Positions 17,583 through 26,375 of a stretch of 52,160 nucleotides of DNA are shown one piece after another. Made by a program: the position numbers and the translations under genes. Positions within the stretch are counted from its first letter, which is position 1; each line of letters begins with the position of its first letter. A model generated the notes under the pieces. It ran no database searches. It saw only the letters and a list, made by a program, of their open reading frames with translations, and was not told where the DNA came from. Where the stretch lies: contig DASTNK010000144.1 in the NCBI GenBank assembly GCA_035720945.1, forward strand, positions 1 to 52,160. The letters run 5' to 3'. The stretch comes from SCQX01 sp035720945. Lineage in GTDB: Bacteria > Pseudomonadota > Gammaproteobacteria > Burkholderiales > Burkholderiaceae_B.

Positions 17583-17768
17583 ATGAAAAGGATCATTCAA
17601 ATTACGTCGTGCGGCAATGGCATTGCGGCGTTGTGTGACGACAGTACCGTTTGGCGTCTGTTACCTGATGGGAAATGGCAGCAATTGCCTCAGATACCTG
17701 AACTGAATCGTTACCACATCTCTGACGAGGAGCGGGCGGCCAAGGCCAGGCAGGCAGAGATGACTTGA
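17583..17768 (+). CDS. Small hypothetical protein (61 aa)
   Basis: I do not recognise this family. The 61-residue product begins MKRIIQITSCGNGIAALCDD and contains VWRLLPDGKWQQLPQIPE. It has no signal peptide or TM segment, and its C-terminus is charged (SDEERAAKARQAEM). The middle resembles a single beta-propeller-like blade (a counter/regulator repeat such as VWRLLPDG). An AAGGAG-type ribosome site (17571-17576) 6 nt before the ATG supports it as a real gene. It stands alone between the tRNA-Ser region and a dehydrogenase. Confidence 0.65.
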   Translation: MKRIIQITSCGNGIAALCDDSTVWRLLPDGKWQQLPQIPELNRYHISDEERAAKARQAEMT

Positions 17769-17927
17769 CCGGTGGTCTCCTCCCGCTGATTCGCCTGGCG
17801 GCACGCTCGCGTATGGGTTCGATGGCCGGCGTGTCGCGCCGGATGCGGGTCAGATCGCCGAATTCCAGTCGGCGTTGGCCTGGATATCTGATCGCAGCCC
17901 CCATTTTGGGGCTGACAAGGGAGAAAA

Positions 17928-18908
17928 ATGAAAGTACTCATCACCGGTGGTGCCGGATTCCTGGGGCAGCGTCTGGCGCGTCGCCTGCTCGCACGCGGCA
18001 GGCTGACCGATGGGGCGGGGCGGGAGGGCGCCATCGATCAGCTCACACTGGCCGACGTGGTGCCCGCGTCCGATTTCGGTGATGCGCGGGTGCGGGTAGA
18101 AACCGGGGATATCGCCGATCCAAGCTTCCTGAAGCGCCTCGTCGATGCGCGGACGACGTCGATCTTTCATCTGGCGGCGGTGGTCAGTGGCCAGGCGGAA
18201 GCCGATTTCGATCTGGGCATGCGGGTCAATCTCGATGCCCCGCGCCTGCTGCTCGAGGCTTGCCGACAGTCGGGGCATGTGCCGAAGGTGGTGTTCACCA
18301 GCTCGGTGGCGGTCTATGGTGGCACGCTGCCTGATGGGGTGCGGGATTCGACCGCGCTCAATCCGCAATCGTCGTATGGCACACAAAAAGCGATCGGCGA
18401 ACTGTTGCTCAACGATTATTCGCGCCGAGGTTTCGTCGATGGCCGGGCGTTGCGCCTGCCCACCATCAGCATCAGGCCGGGCAAGCCCAACAAGGCCGCC
18501 TCTTCATTCGCCAGCGGAATCCTGCGTGAGCCATTGAATGGCGGGAATGCTGTCTGTCCCGTATCGGCCGGCCTGCGTCTTTGGCTGTCCTCGCCTCGGC
18601 GCGCAGTGGAATCCCTGATGGCAGGGCATGAGCTGCCCGCCGCGTCACTCGGCCTGAATCGCTGTGTGAATTTGCCCGGTCTGTCAGTCACAGTGGGAGA
18701 AATGCTGGCCGCGCTGGAGCGTGTGGCCGGTGCCGAAGTGGCGGCGCGGGTAAGCTTTCAACCCGATCCCGTCATCGAGAAGATCGTCGCGAGTTGGCCG
18801 GGTGCCTGGGACGATTCGCGGGCCAAGGCGTTGGGTCTGGAAGGCGACTCGGATTTCGACGCGGTCATCCGCGCCTACATCGAAGACGATCTGCCGACCG
18901 GCGATTGA
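17928..18908 (+). CDS. NAD-dependent epimerase/dehydratase, DenD-like (D-erythronate dehydrogenase family)
   Basis: A 326-aa extended SDR protein. It has the nucleotide-binding TGGAGFLG (6-13), the strand with FTSSVAVYG, the catalytic YGTQK (Tyr-x-x-x-Lys) and the block RLPTISIRPGKPNKAASSFASG that is characteristic of the DenD/D-erythronate dehydrogenase branch. DenD oxidises D-erythronate in four-carbon acid-sugar catabolism. The partner enzymes of that pathway are not beside it, so the substrate is an inference. AAGGGAG sits just before the ATG. A 7-bp hairpin CAGCCCC/GGGGCTG (17895-17914) lies just upstream and could affect translation. Confidence 0.78.
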   Translation: MKVLITGGAGFLGQRLARRLLARGRLTDGAGREGAIDQLTLADVVPASDFGDARVRVETGDIADPSFLKRLVDARTTSIFHLAAVVSGQAEADFDLGMRVNLDAPRLLLEACRQSGHVPKVVFTSSVAVYGGTLPDGVRDSTALNPQSSYGTQKAIGELLLNDYSRRGFVDGRALRLPTISIRPGKPNKAASSFASGILREPLNGGNAVCPVSAGLRLWLSSPRRAVESLMAGHELPAASLGLNRCVNLPGLSVTVGEMLAALERVAGAEVAARVSFQPDPVIEKIVASWPGAWDDSRAKALGLEGDSDFDAVIRAYIEDDLPTGD

Positions 18909-18983
18909 ACGGGCCCTCGCGGAGCCCTGCAATCGTCGGGCTGCGGCTGGCGCCGGGCCGGTATGTATGCCGACCGACGCCTG

Positions 18984-20531
18984 TCATTCCGCGAAACGTT
19001 TGATCTCATCACTCACGGTAATCGTGGCCTGGCGCGGCTTGCGGGCTTTCTTCCAGCAGAAGGCGGCGATCTGCGCTGCGATCAGCAAGGCGCAGGCGCC
19101 GATGAACCATGCGCTGATGGGGCGTTCGATGAATGTCGCCAGATCGCCTCGCGACAATAGCAGCGCGCGCCGGAAGTTCTGTTCCATCATCGGGCCCAGC
19201 ACATAGCCGAGCAGGATGGGCGCGACCGAGAAATCCAGGTACGTCAGCACGGCGCCAATAATGCCGAACAGCAGCACCTCGCCCACGTCGAACAGGCTGT
19301 TCTGTGTGCTGAAGCAACCCACCGCGATGAAGAACAGCGCGGCGGGGAACAGGAATTTGTAGGGAACCTGCAGCAGCTTCACCCATAATCCGATGAGCGG
19401 CACGTTCAGCACGACCAGCAGCAGATTGCCCACCCAGAAACTGGCGATCAGGCCCCAGAAGATGTCAGGGTGGGACACGATGAGTTGTGGCCCGGGCTGA
19501 ATCCCTTGTATGAGCAGCGCGCCCAGGATCAGCGCCATGACCGCGTCGCCCGGAATGCCCAGGCTCATGGTGGGGATGAAGTCCACCTGTGTCTTCGAAT
19601 GCGAGGCGGCTTCTGGCGAGGCCACGCCTTCTATGGCGCCGTGGCCAAAGCGTTCCGGCGTTTTGGATATCTTGCGTTCCAGCGCATAGGCCACGAAGGT
19701 GGTGATGGTCGGGCCGGTGCCTGGCAGCACGCCAAACAGCGTACCCACGGCCGTACCGCGCAGCATGGGAAAGAACGACTTCTTGAGTTCGTCCCGGGTC
19801 GGGCGCATGTCGCGCAGGCGCATCTTCGTGCCACCGCCCACCGTGGTCATGCGATTGACGCTGAGCAGGAATTCGCCCACACCGAACAGCCCCATCGCCA
19901 GCGCCACCAGGTCAACGCCGTCCTGCAGGTGCATCAGGCCGAAGGAGAAGCGCACGGTGCCTGTGCTGACGTCGGTGCCCACCACGCCCAGCAAGAGGCC
20001 GAACAGCGTCATGGCCACGCCTTTGATCGCCGACCCCTTGGCCATGGTGGAGCCGGCCAGCAACCCGAGCAGCATGATCGAGAAGAGCTCGGCAGGCCCG
20101 AACTTGAAGGCCACGTCGACCAGCAGCGGCGAACAGAACACCATGATCAGGATGCCGATGGACGCCGCCACGAACGAGGCCATCATGGCCACGCCCAGCG
20201 CCGCGCCGCCACGCCCCTGTTTGGTGAGCGGATAGCCGTCCAGGCAGGCCACGGCATGCGGCGGATGCACGGGCAGGTTCAGCAGGATGGCGCCGATGGC
20301 GCCGCCATACATCGAGCCGTAGAAAATGCCGGAGAGCATCAGGATGGCGGCCACCGGATGCATGACGTAAGTGAGCGGCAGCAGGATCGCGATGGCGGTC
20401 AACGCGCCCAGCCCGGGCAGCACGCCAATGAGGTTGCCCGCAATTACGCCGAAGATGGACCACATCAGGTTGTGCGGCTCGAACGCAATGCCGAAGCCGT
20501 ACATCAGGTCCATGAGCGATTTTTCTATCAT
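18984..20531 (-). CDS. tctA: Tripartite tricarboxylate transporter, large membrane subunit TctA
   Basis: A 515-aa inner-membrane protein with about 10-12 TM segments, the main permease of a TctABC system that imports carboxylates using a periplasmic binding protein. Signature stretches are GVLPGLGALTAIAILLPLTY, YGSMYGGAIGAILLN and the second pore repeat GVLPGTGPTITTF with MSLGIPGDAVMA. The start is ATG at 20531, which overlaps the TGA of tctB (ATGA). A longer frame upstream is only antisense coding space. No tctC gene for the binding protein is nearby; Alcaligenaceae carry many orphan ones elsewhere. Confidence 0.93.
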   Translation of the reverse strand: MIEKSLMDLMYGFGIAFEPHNLMWSIFGVIAGNLIGVLPGLGALTAIAILLPLTYVMHPVAAILMLSGIFYGSMYGGAIGAILLNLPVHPPHAVACLDGYPLTKQGRGGAALGVAMMASFVAASIGILIMVFCSPLLVDVAFKFGPAELFSIMLLGLLAGSTMAKGSAIKGVAMTLFGLLLGVVGTDVSTGTVRFSFGLMHLQDGVDLVALAMGLFGVGEFLLSVNRMTTVGGGTKMRLRDMRPTRDELKKSFFPMLRGTAVGTLFGVLPGTGPTITTFVAYALERKISKTPERFGHGAIEGVASPEAASHSKTQVDFIPTMSLGIPGDAVMALILGALLIQGIQPGPQLIVSHPDIFWGLIASFWVGNLLLVVLNVPLIGLWVKLLQVPYKFLFPAALFFIAVGCFSTQNSLFDVGEVLLFGIIGAVLTYLDFSVAPILLGYVLGPMMEQNFRRALLLSRGDLATFIERPISAWFIGACALLIAAQIAAFCWKKARKPRQATITVSDEIKRFAE

Positions 20532-20989
20532 GACCCGCCCCAGGCCAGCAACGGGAACTGCAGTCGCAGCAGCCACCAGAACACGATGGCGGCCACGGCG
20601 CACATCGCCACGGACAGAATGGCCGCCCCCTTGATGGTGTTCTTGCGGTCACCCAGCGCCGAGATGAACACGATCGCGAAGGTGGCCGGCAGCAGACCTG
20701 TGTATTTGCCCAGCAGGATGAAAGCCACGATCCCGCCGATGATGCACAGCCAGCCGCGCCACTCCGGGCGCCCCCCGTCTTCGCTGACGTTCTTGCCTCC
20801 CAGCCCCTCCACGGCGATGATGATGCCGGTGAGGGCCAGCAATGCGCCAACCGCCGCCGGGAAGAAGCCCGGCCCCATGTGGCGCAGGGTGCCCAGCCGG
20901 TAGCTCGTGCCCTCGGCGATCGCGCCCAGGCCGAGGAGAATCATCAGGGCTCCGCCATAGTAGTCTTTGTTGATCCTGCCCTTGTGCAT
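20528..20989 (-). CDS. tctB: Tripartite tricarboxylate transporter, small membrane subunit TctB
   Basis: A 153-aa protein with four TM segments, the small partner of TctA. It starts MHKGRINKDYYGGALMILLG, followed by YRLGTLRHMGPGFFP, a pattern typical of TctB. AGGAG lies just before the ATG at 20989, which I prefer over a longer open frame beginning at 21121. It is the first gene of the tctB-tctA pair. The promoter must lie between it and the divergent hemerythrin gene. Confidence 0.9.
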   Translation of the reverse strand: MHKGRINKDYYGGALMILLGLGAIAEGTSYRLGTLRHMGPGFFPAAVGALLALTGIIIAVEGLGGKNVSEDGGRPEWRGWLCIIGGIVAFILLGKYTGLLPATFAIVFISALGDRKNTIKGAAILSVAMCAVAAIVFWWLLRLQFPLLAWGGS

Positions 20990-21147
20990 GGGCTCTCCTG
21001 GATATGGTGGTGATATCAGGCCCGTATTGTATCCATCGGCTTCGTCTTTCTGTTTGCGCAGGATCGCTGGATGCGACGGCAGGGGGCTGGCTCGGCACAT
21101 CCGCGGGTCGGGGTGTGCCACAATGAAAGCTTCAGGAGGACGTCTTC

Positions 21148-21696
21148 ATGGGTACCGAGTTTCCCGGCTTTTCAGGACCATCGGCCAGCACCGAGGCGCC
21201 GCTCGAAATGCTGGCCGCTTGTCATCTGCGCATCGAGCGCCAGTGCGCCACGCTGGGGCGCTTGATCGCCCACCTCGCCGAACACGGTGTCGACGCTGAC
21301 GCGCGCCAGGCCGCCGAGCGCGTCATGCGGTATTTCGATACGTCCGCCATCCAGCACCACGCCGACGAGGAAGTCGACCTGTTCCCCGCGTTGATCGATT
21401 CCATGGCGGGTTCCGATGCAGTCTGCATCCGTGAAATGACACAAGGGCTGGCTGCGGAGCACCGGGAATTGGAAGCGCGCTGGCGGCGTCTGCGGGGGCC
21501 GCTTTCGGAGATCGCGGCGGGCGTGATGGCGCCTCTCGCCAGCGAGGATGTGGCGGGCTTCGTTGACTTTTATCGACGCCATCTGGCACGGGAGGATCAG
21601 GAGTTGCTGCCCATGGCGCAACGCCTGCTGTCCGATGCCGATCTGGCCGGGGTCGGGCGCGCCATGCGGGAGCGGCGGGGCATCAAGGAGCCCTGA
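21148..21696 (+). CDS. Hemerythrin HHE domain protein
   Basis: A 182-aa cytosolic protein with a four-helix hemerythrin-like domain that probably binds a di-iron centre. Likely ligands are the His of CHLRIERQ, HHADEEVDLFP (His-His-x-x-Glu), AAEHRELE, and HLAREDQELLPMA near the C-terminus. Such proteins act in oxygen or nitric-oxide sensing and in iron handling; the role here is not known. The start ATG at 21148 is preceded by a CAGGAGG ribosome site. It is divergent from tctBA. Confidence 0.88.
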   Translation: MGTEFPGFSGPSASTEAPLEMLAACHLRIERQCATLGRLIAHLAEHGVDADARQAAERVMRYFDTSAIQHHADEEVDLFPALIDSMAGSDAVCIREMTQGLAAEHRELEARWRRLRGPLSEIAAGVMAPLASEDVAGFVDFYRRHLAREDQELLPMAQRLLSDADLAGVGRAMRERRGIKEP

Positions 21697-21781
21697 AACG
21701 CGCCAGCCCGGGGTGCGCCGGCTTTTGAACTGGTGGAAGGCGCCCCGCGGGATGGCTGGACGACATCCCGCGGCCCCGGGT

Positions 21782-22960
21782 CTACGAGGAGCGCCCGGGA
21801 TCGTCGAAGATTTCCGGATTCAGCAGAACGGAGCGGTCCACGTTGTGGATATCTGTTCTACCGCAGAATGCCATGGTGACGTCGAGTTCATTGGCCAGGA
21901 GTTCCAGGCAACGCGTCACCCCCGCTTCGCCGAATGCCCCCAGTGAATACAGGAATGAACGGCCGATGAACGTGCCCTTGGCGCCCAGGGCGATGGCCTT
22001 GAGCACGTCCTGGCCGCCCCGAATGCCGCCGTCCATCAACACTTCGATGTCCTTGCCGACAGCCTCGACGATATGCGGCAGCGCGGCGATGGAAGAGGGC
22101 GCGCCGTCGAGTTGTCGGCCACCATGGTTGGACACGATGAACGCATCGGCGCCGCTGTCGACCGCGTGACGCGCGTCATCGGCGTCCATGATGCCCTTGA
22201 GAATCAGTTTGCGCCCCCAGCGTTCCTTGATCCATTCGATGTCCTTCCAGCTCAGGCTGGGGTCGAACTGTTCCGCCGTCCAGGACGAGAGCGACGATAG
22301 ATCGCTGACTCCTTTGGCGTGACCGACGATGTTGCCGAACGTGCGCCGCTTGGTGCCGAGCATGCCCATGCACCATTGCGGTTTGGTCGCCAGGTTGATC
22401 AGGTTGGCGAGGGTGGGCCGGGGAGGTGTGGACAGGCCGTTCTTGATGTCCTTGTGGCGCTGCCCCAGTACCTGGAGATCGAGCGTCAGCACCAACGCGG
22501 AGCAGTTGGCCGCTTTGGCGCGGTCGATCAGGCGGGCGATGAAGTCCTTGTCGCGCATGACGTACAGCTGGAACCAGAACGGCTTATGCGTGTGCGCGGC
22601 GATGTCTTCGATCGAGCAGATGCTCATGGTGGACAGCGTGAACGGGATGCCGAATTTCTCGGCGGCCTTGGCGCCGAGGATCTCGCCGTCGGCGTGCTGC
22701 ATGCCGGTCAGCCCTGTGGGGGCGATGGCCACGGGCATGGCCACGTCGATACCCACCATGGTGCTGCGCAGGCTGCGTTTTTCTATGTCGACCGCGACGC
22801 GCTGGCGCAGTTTGAGCCGTTGGAAGTCGCGCTCGTTCGAGCGGTACGTGCCTTCCGTCCAGGAGCCGGAATCAGCGTAGTCGTAGAACATCCGCGGGAC
22901 GCGGCGCCGCGCGAGCTTGCGGAAGTCTTCGACGCAGGTCATTTTGGATAAGGTAGGCAA
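21782..22960 (-). CDS. lldD: FMN-dependent alpha-hydroxy-acid dehydrogenase (L-lactate dehydrogenase-like)
   Basis: A 392-aa flavoenzyme of the LldD/glycolate-oxidase family that oxidises L-2-hydroxy acids, normally L-lactate to pyruvate. It has the FYDYADSGSWTEGTYRSNERDF N-terminal region, the FMN site IAPTGLTGMQHADGE, the catalytic His in SNHGGRQLDGAPSS and the phosphate site DGGIRGGQDVLKA. The start is TTG at 22960 with GGGAGAA just upstream; the ATG at 22942 is the alternative. The length is near E. coli LldD (396 aa). Other substrates such as mandelate or glycolate cannot be excluded. Confidence 0.88.
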   Translation of the reverse strand: MPTLSKMTCVEDFRKLARRRVPRMFYDYADSGSWTEGTYRSNERDFQRLKLRQRVAVDIEKRSLRSTMVGIDVAMPVAIAPTGLTGMQHADGEILGAKAAEKFGIPFTLSTMSICSIEDIAAHTHKPFWFQLYVMRDKDFIARLIDRAKAANCSALVLTLDLQVLGQRHKDIKNGLSTPPRPTLANLINLATKPQWCMGMLGTKRRTFGNIVGHAKGVSDLSSLSSWTAEQFDPSLSWKDIEWIKERWGRKLILKGIMDADDARHAVDSGADAFIVSNHGGRQLDGAPSSIAALPHIVEAVGKDIEVLMDGGIRGGQDVLKAIALGAKGTFIGRSFLYSLGAFGEAGVTRCLELLANELDVTMAFCGRTDIHNVDRSVLLNPEIFDDPGRSS

Positions 22961-23096
22961 GAGCTTCTCCCGGGTGATGCTTGTGCGGGTAACGTGGCCA
23001 GACGGCGCGCTGCCGCGAAAAATGAATAAATCATAATGGATTGTATGCGGGTGTGTCGCGCCGCTTCGCTATCCATGCCAGCGGCATGACGTGGCC

Positions 23097-24068
23097 TCAC
23101 GCAGGCAGACCGTCGATGGGCGTGCCGGCCACAACCGCGATGGCACGCGCGCCGTCCCACCAGAACACACGTGCCACCCTCAGCCGCAGGGAAATATCAA
23201 TGGCCTGTGCCGCATCGCTTTCCAGGTAGTGGGTATGGCGACCCGCCAGGATGGCGTCAGCTTTGTGCGCCGTGGTTTGCGCCACGGCGTGGCGCGCAGG
23301 ATCGCGCATTGCCAGCGGGCCGTGGAAGCCATGACGGTCAAGCCAGGCTCGCGTGCGCGCGCGGTCGGGCTCCGGCCGGCCCGTGATGATCGCCACGTGG
23401 CCCAGGTCGAGGGCGGGGAGCGACGCGCAGGGTTTCAGTCGATCACGCCGCCATAGCGTGTCTTCGAGATCCCGCGCATAGTCGGTCGCCGGCAGGTCGG
23501 GCAGCAGGACGCCATCCAGATCCACGGCCCAGGACGCATAGTGGTGAAGCGGCTCGTTCGGACGGTTGCCCGTGCCGGCGAATGCGTCGGTGATGGCTTC
23601 GCGTTCCCAGGGAAACCAGGCGGCGCGACCCGGTGGAATCTCCTGCCCGTAGTCGGGACGCAAGCGTGACTCTCGATCATAGGCCAGGGTGAAAATGCCC
23701 ACATCGTGGCCAGCGCCGCGCAGGAAAGCCAGGCAATCGATCAGAGTGGTGCCGCGGCCGGCGATGTCCTCGATGAGCAACAGGCGGCTGGCTGGTGCCG
23801 GCTGCGCCGCCGTGAACCAGGCCGTGTGGCGCCCGGGCCTGGCATACGACAGGGCGAACAAGGGGAGATCCAGCGCGGCCGCGGCCATGGTGGCGGGCAC
23901 CAGCCCACCCCGGGCGATCGCGACGACGCCGTCGAATCCCCGCGTGCGCCACTGCGGGACGTAATCCATCACCACCGCCTCGACCCTCGCGTAGTCGTAG
24001 GGGAGGGCGGTGCGCCTTGGCGTCTTGGCCGTCTCGGCTGGAGGCGGCATGGATGGATGCGGGGGCAT
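23097..24068 (-). CDS. Phosphoribosyltransferase-HAD phosphatase fusion protein
   Basis: A 323-aa protein of two enzymes in one chain. Residues about 25-130 are a type I phosphoribosyltransferase with the PRPP-binding loop LLIEDIAGRGTTL (98-110), where Glu100-Asp101 are the ribose ligands. Residues about 178-300 are a HAD-like domain with motif I DLDGVL (Asp183, Asp185), motif II Thr in ITGRP (228-232), Lys269 and Asp285. Such pairings are known from nucleoside-like metabolite pathways in Ter stress systems, but the substrate here is unknown. It lies 18 bp after a 2-hydroxyacid dehydrogenase gene. The start at 24068 or Met7 (24050) is uncertain. Confidence 0.75.
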   Translation of the reverse strand: MPPHPSMPPPAETAKTPRRTALPYDYARVEAVVMDYVPQWRTRGFDGVVAIARGGLVPATMAAAALDLPLFALSYARPGRHTAWFTAAQPAPASRLLLIEDIAGRGTTLIDCLAFLRGAGHDVGIFTLAYDRESRLRPDYGQEIPPGRAAWFPWEREAITDAFAGTGNRPNEPLHHYASWAVDLDGVLLPDLPATDYARDLEDTLWRRDRLKPCASLPALDLGHVAIITGRPEPDRARTRAWLDRHGFHGPLAMRDPARHAVAQTTAHKADAILAGRHTHYLESDAAQAIDISLRLRVARVFWWDGARAIAVVAGTPIDGLPA

Positions 24069-24086
24069 GCCCAGGAATGCTGTGTT

Positions 24087-25067
24087 CTAGGCGTTGGGGC
24101 GGTGCGCCAGCGCTTCGGGATTCAGGACGCCGGCGGTATCGCCCTTGGCGAAACGCACGAGGTTTTCGAACGCCGTGCCGTAGTACAGCTCGTAGTTGTC
24201 ACGCTCGACGAAGCCGATGTGCGGGGTGCATAACGCGTTGGGCAGCGCCAGCAACGGGTGCGCGGCGCCCAGCACCGGCTCTTGTTCGTAGACATCCACG
24301 GCGGCGAAGCCCGGGACACCGTGGCGCAGGGCCTGCTCCAGCGCACCCTCCCGAACGAGTTCCGCGCGGCTGGTGTTGACGAACAGTGCCGAAGGCTTCA
24401 TGCGTGCCAGATCGTCGCCGGTGACCAGGCCACGGGTGTCATCATTGAGGCGCACGTGCAGGCTGATGACGTCGCTGTCGGCGAAAAATGCCTCGCGCGA
24501 AGGCGCGACCTCGATGCCATCCGCGCGTGCCCGGTCGGTGGAACCCTGGCGTCCCCATACCCAGACGCGCATGTCGAAAGCTTTTCCAAAGCCCGCCACC
24601 ATCTTGCCGATTCGGCCGTAGCTCCAGATGCCGAGCCTCTGGCCGCGCAATTGCTGTCCCAGGAACCCCTGCCACTGGCCGTCGCGCAGACGGTTGGCTT
24701 CATTCAGCAGGTATCGGCGGCTGGCTAGGATCAGTGCCCAGGTAAGCTCCGCCGTGGGAGAAGGATCGCCCCGTCCCTCCATGATGACGACCCCGTGATC
24801 GGTGCAGGCCCGCACGTCGATGTTGGCGGCCACTTTGCCGGTTTGGCTGATCAGACGCAGCCTGGGCAGGCGTTCGAGCAATTCCCGTGTGACGACGGTG
24901 CGCTCGCGGGTGAGTACCAGCGCTTCGGCATCGATGAGTCGCGCGGCCAAGGCGTCAGGGGCTTTGACGGTGTCGTTGAAGATTCGCACGTCGTGCGACT
25001 TGAGCAGCGCGAAACAATTCAGGGTGCGGACGCAGTCCTGATAGTCGTCCGGTATGGCAATGTTCAT
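24087..25067 (-). CDS. D-2-hydroxyacid dehydrogenase family protein
   Basis: A 326-aa NAD(P)-dependent dehydrogenase of the phosphoglycerate dehydrogenase/D-isomer-specific family. It has the nucleotide-binding WSYGRIG, the catalytic Arg in VNTSRAELV, the Glu in DVYEQEP and the His in CTPHIGFVERD. The substrate is not clear, since the family covers phosphoglycerate, lactate and others. I start it at the ATG at 25067; the frame stays open about 1.1 kb further on the minus strand, but that stretch is antisense to the flavin oxidoreductase gene. It probably forms an operon with the fusion gene downstream. Confidence 0.88.
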   Translation of the reverse strand: MNIAIPDDYQDCVRTLNCFALLKSHDVRIFNDTVKAPDALAARLIDAEALVLTRERTVVTRELLERLPRLRLISQTGKVAANIDVRACTDHGVVIMEGRGDPSPTAELTWALILASRRYLLNEANRLRDGQWQGFLGQQLRGQRLGIWSYGRIGKMVAGFGKAFDMRVWVWGRQGSTDRARADGIEVAPSREAFFADSDVISLHVRLNDDTRGLVTGDDLARMKPSALFVNTSRAELVREGALEQALRHGVPGFAAVDVYEQEPVLGAAHPLLALPNALCTPHIGFVERDNYELYYGTAFENLVRFAKGDTAGVLNPEALAHRPNA

Positions 25068-25211
25068 GGCTACTGATGCCTCTGGCGCGGTGGCGGGGTG
25101 GGGTTCCGCGTTCGAGTGTATCAGAGCGCCGTGGCGCCGCGTGCCAGGGCCCCGATGCGCCGAATCATGGAGAGTCGTACTATTTAGCAATTCTGAGAGG
25201 AACCCTCCACC

Positions 25212-26324
25212 ATGCCAAGCTTGTTCGACCCGATCGCTATCGGGGATCTCCTTCTTCCCAATCGCATCGTCATGGCGCCGCTTACGCGTAATCGCGCGCC
25301 TGACGCCGTGCCCACAGACTTGATGGCCACGTATTACGCCCAACGGGCTTCGGCGGGGCTCATTGTCACGGAAGCCACCGCGATTTCGCACCAGGGACAG
25401 GGCTACGCCCAGGTGCCAGGCCTGTATTCCGAGGCGCAACTGGCCGGCTGGCGCCGTGTGACCGACGCCGTGCATCAGGCGGGTGGCCGTATTGTCGTGC
25501 AGTTGTGGCATGTCGGACGTGTGTCGCATACGTCTCTGCAGCCTGATCAGGACGCGCCGGTGGCGCCTTCCGCCATTCAAGCCAAGGCGAAGACATATCT
25601 GGTGCATGCCGACGGCACCGGTGGGTTCACACCCACGTCCGAACCCCGGGCCCTGCGTCTCGATGAGTTGCCTGGCATTGTCGATGACTATCGGCGTGCC
25701 ACCCGTGTCGCCATGCGGGCGGGTTTCGATGGGGTGGAAGTCCATGCCGCGAATGGGTACCTGATTGACCAGTTTCTGCGCGCCGGCACCAATCTTCGGA
25801 CGGACGGCTATGGGGGGGCGCTCGAGAACCGTGCGCGTTTCCTGTTCGACGTGCTCGACGCGGTCGTGGCGGAGGCGGGAGGCGGTCGGACCGCGATCCG
25901 CATCTCTCCGGTGACACCCTCCAACGATGCAAGTGATCCGAACCCGCAACCGCTGTTCAATCATGTCGTCGGCAGACTGGCGGATTATGGTCTTTCTTAC
26001 GTGCATGTGATCGAGGGCGCCACCGGTGGCGCGCGCGACTTTCGTCAGGGTGGCGACGCCTTCGATTACGCATCGCTGCGGCGGGCCTATGTGGCGGCGG
26101 GCGGTCGCGGGGCCTGGATGGTCAACAACGGTTATGACGCCACCCTGGCGAAACACGCTATCGAGAACGGTGATGCCGATCTGGTCGCCTTTGGAAAGCT
26201 GTTCATCGCGAATCCGGATCTGGTGCGGAGGTTGCGTGATGAGGCAAACCTCAACAGCGCGGACAACGCCACGTTCTATGGTGGCGGGGCGAAGGGGTAC
26301 ATTGATTATCCGTCGCTGGCTTGA
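25212..26324 (+). CDS. Old Yellow Enzyme family FMN oxidoreductase (NemA-like)
   Basis: A 370-aa FMN-dependent ene-reductase using NAD(P)H to reduce activated C=C bonds, nitrate esters or N-ethylmaleimide. Family blocks are NRIVMAPLTRNRAPD, VQLWHVGRVSH, the active-site HAANGYLIDQFLRAGTNLR, DGYGGALENRARF and FGKLFIANPDL. The length matches E. coli NemA (365 aa). It is divergent from the 2-hydroxyacid dehydrogenase and is followed by an efflux MFS gene 51 bp later, which suggests a shared role in handling electrophilic compounds. Confidence 0.93.
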   Translation: MPSLFDPIAIGDLLLPNRIVMAPLTRNRAPDAVPTDLMATYYAQRASAGLIVTEATAISHQGQGYAQVPGLYSEAQLAGWRRVTDAVHQAGGRIVVQLWHVGRVSHTSLQPDQDAPVAPSAIQAKAKTYLVHADGTGGFTPTSEPRALRLDELPGIVDDYRRATRVAMRAGFDGVEVHAANGYLIDQFLRAGTNLRTDGYGGALENRARFLFDVLDAVVAEAGGGRTAIRISPVTPSNDASDPNPQPLFNHVVGRLADYGLSYVHVIEGATGGARDFRQGGDAFDYASLRRAYVAAGGRGAWMVNNGYDATLAKHAIENGDADLVAFGKLFIANPDLVRRLRDEANLNSADNATFYGGGAKGYIDYPSLA

Positions 26325-26375
26325 GTTTCATGACTCCAATGTTTCCATGTCGTGGCTTTGGCCTGTGCGGGTTCC

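Noticed and set aside
19470..20903. Plus-strand frame of 477 aa opposite tctA/tctB
   Set aside because: His/Gln-rich antisense composition with no domain; tctA and tctB are clear on the other strand.
25068..26156. N-terminal extension of the 2-hydroxyacid dehydrogenase to 689 aa
   Set aside because: The extra stretch is antisense to the Old Yellow Enzyme gene, low in complexity and unlike any dehydrogenase; the ATG at 25067 opens the conserved domain.
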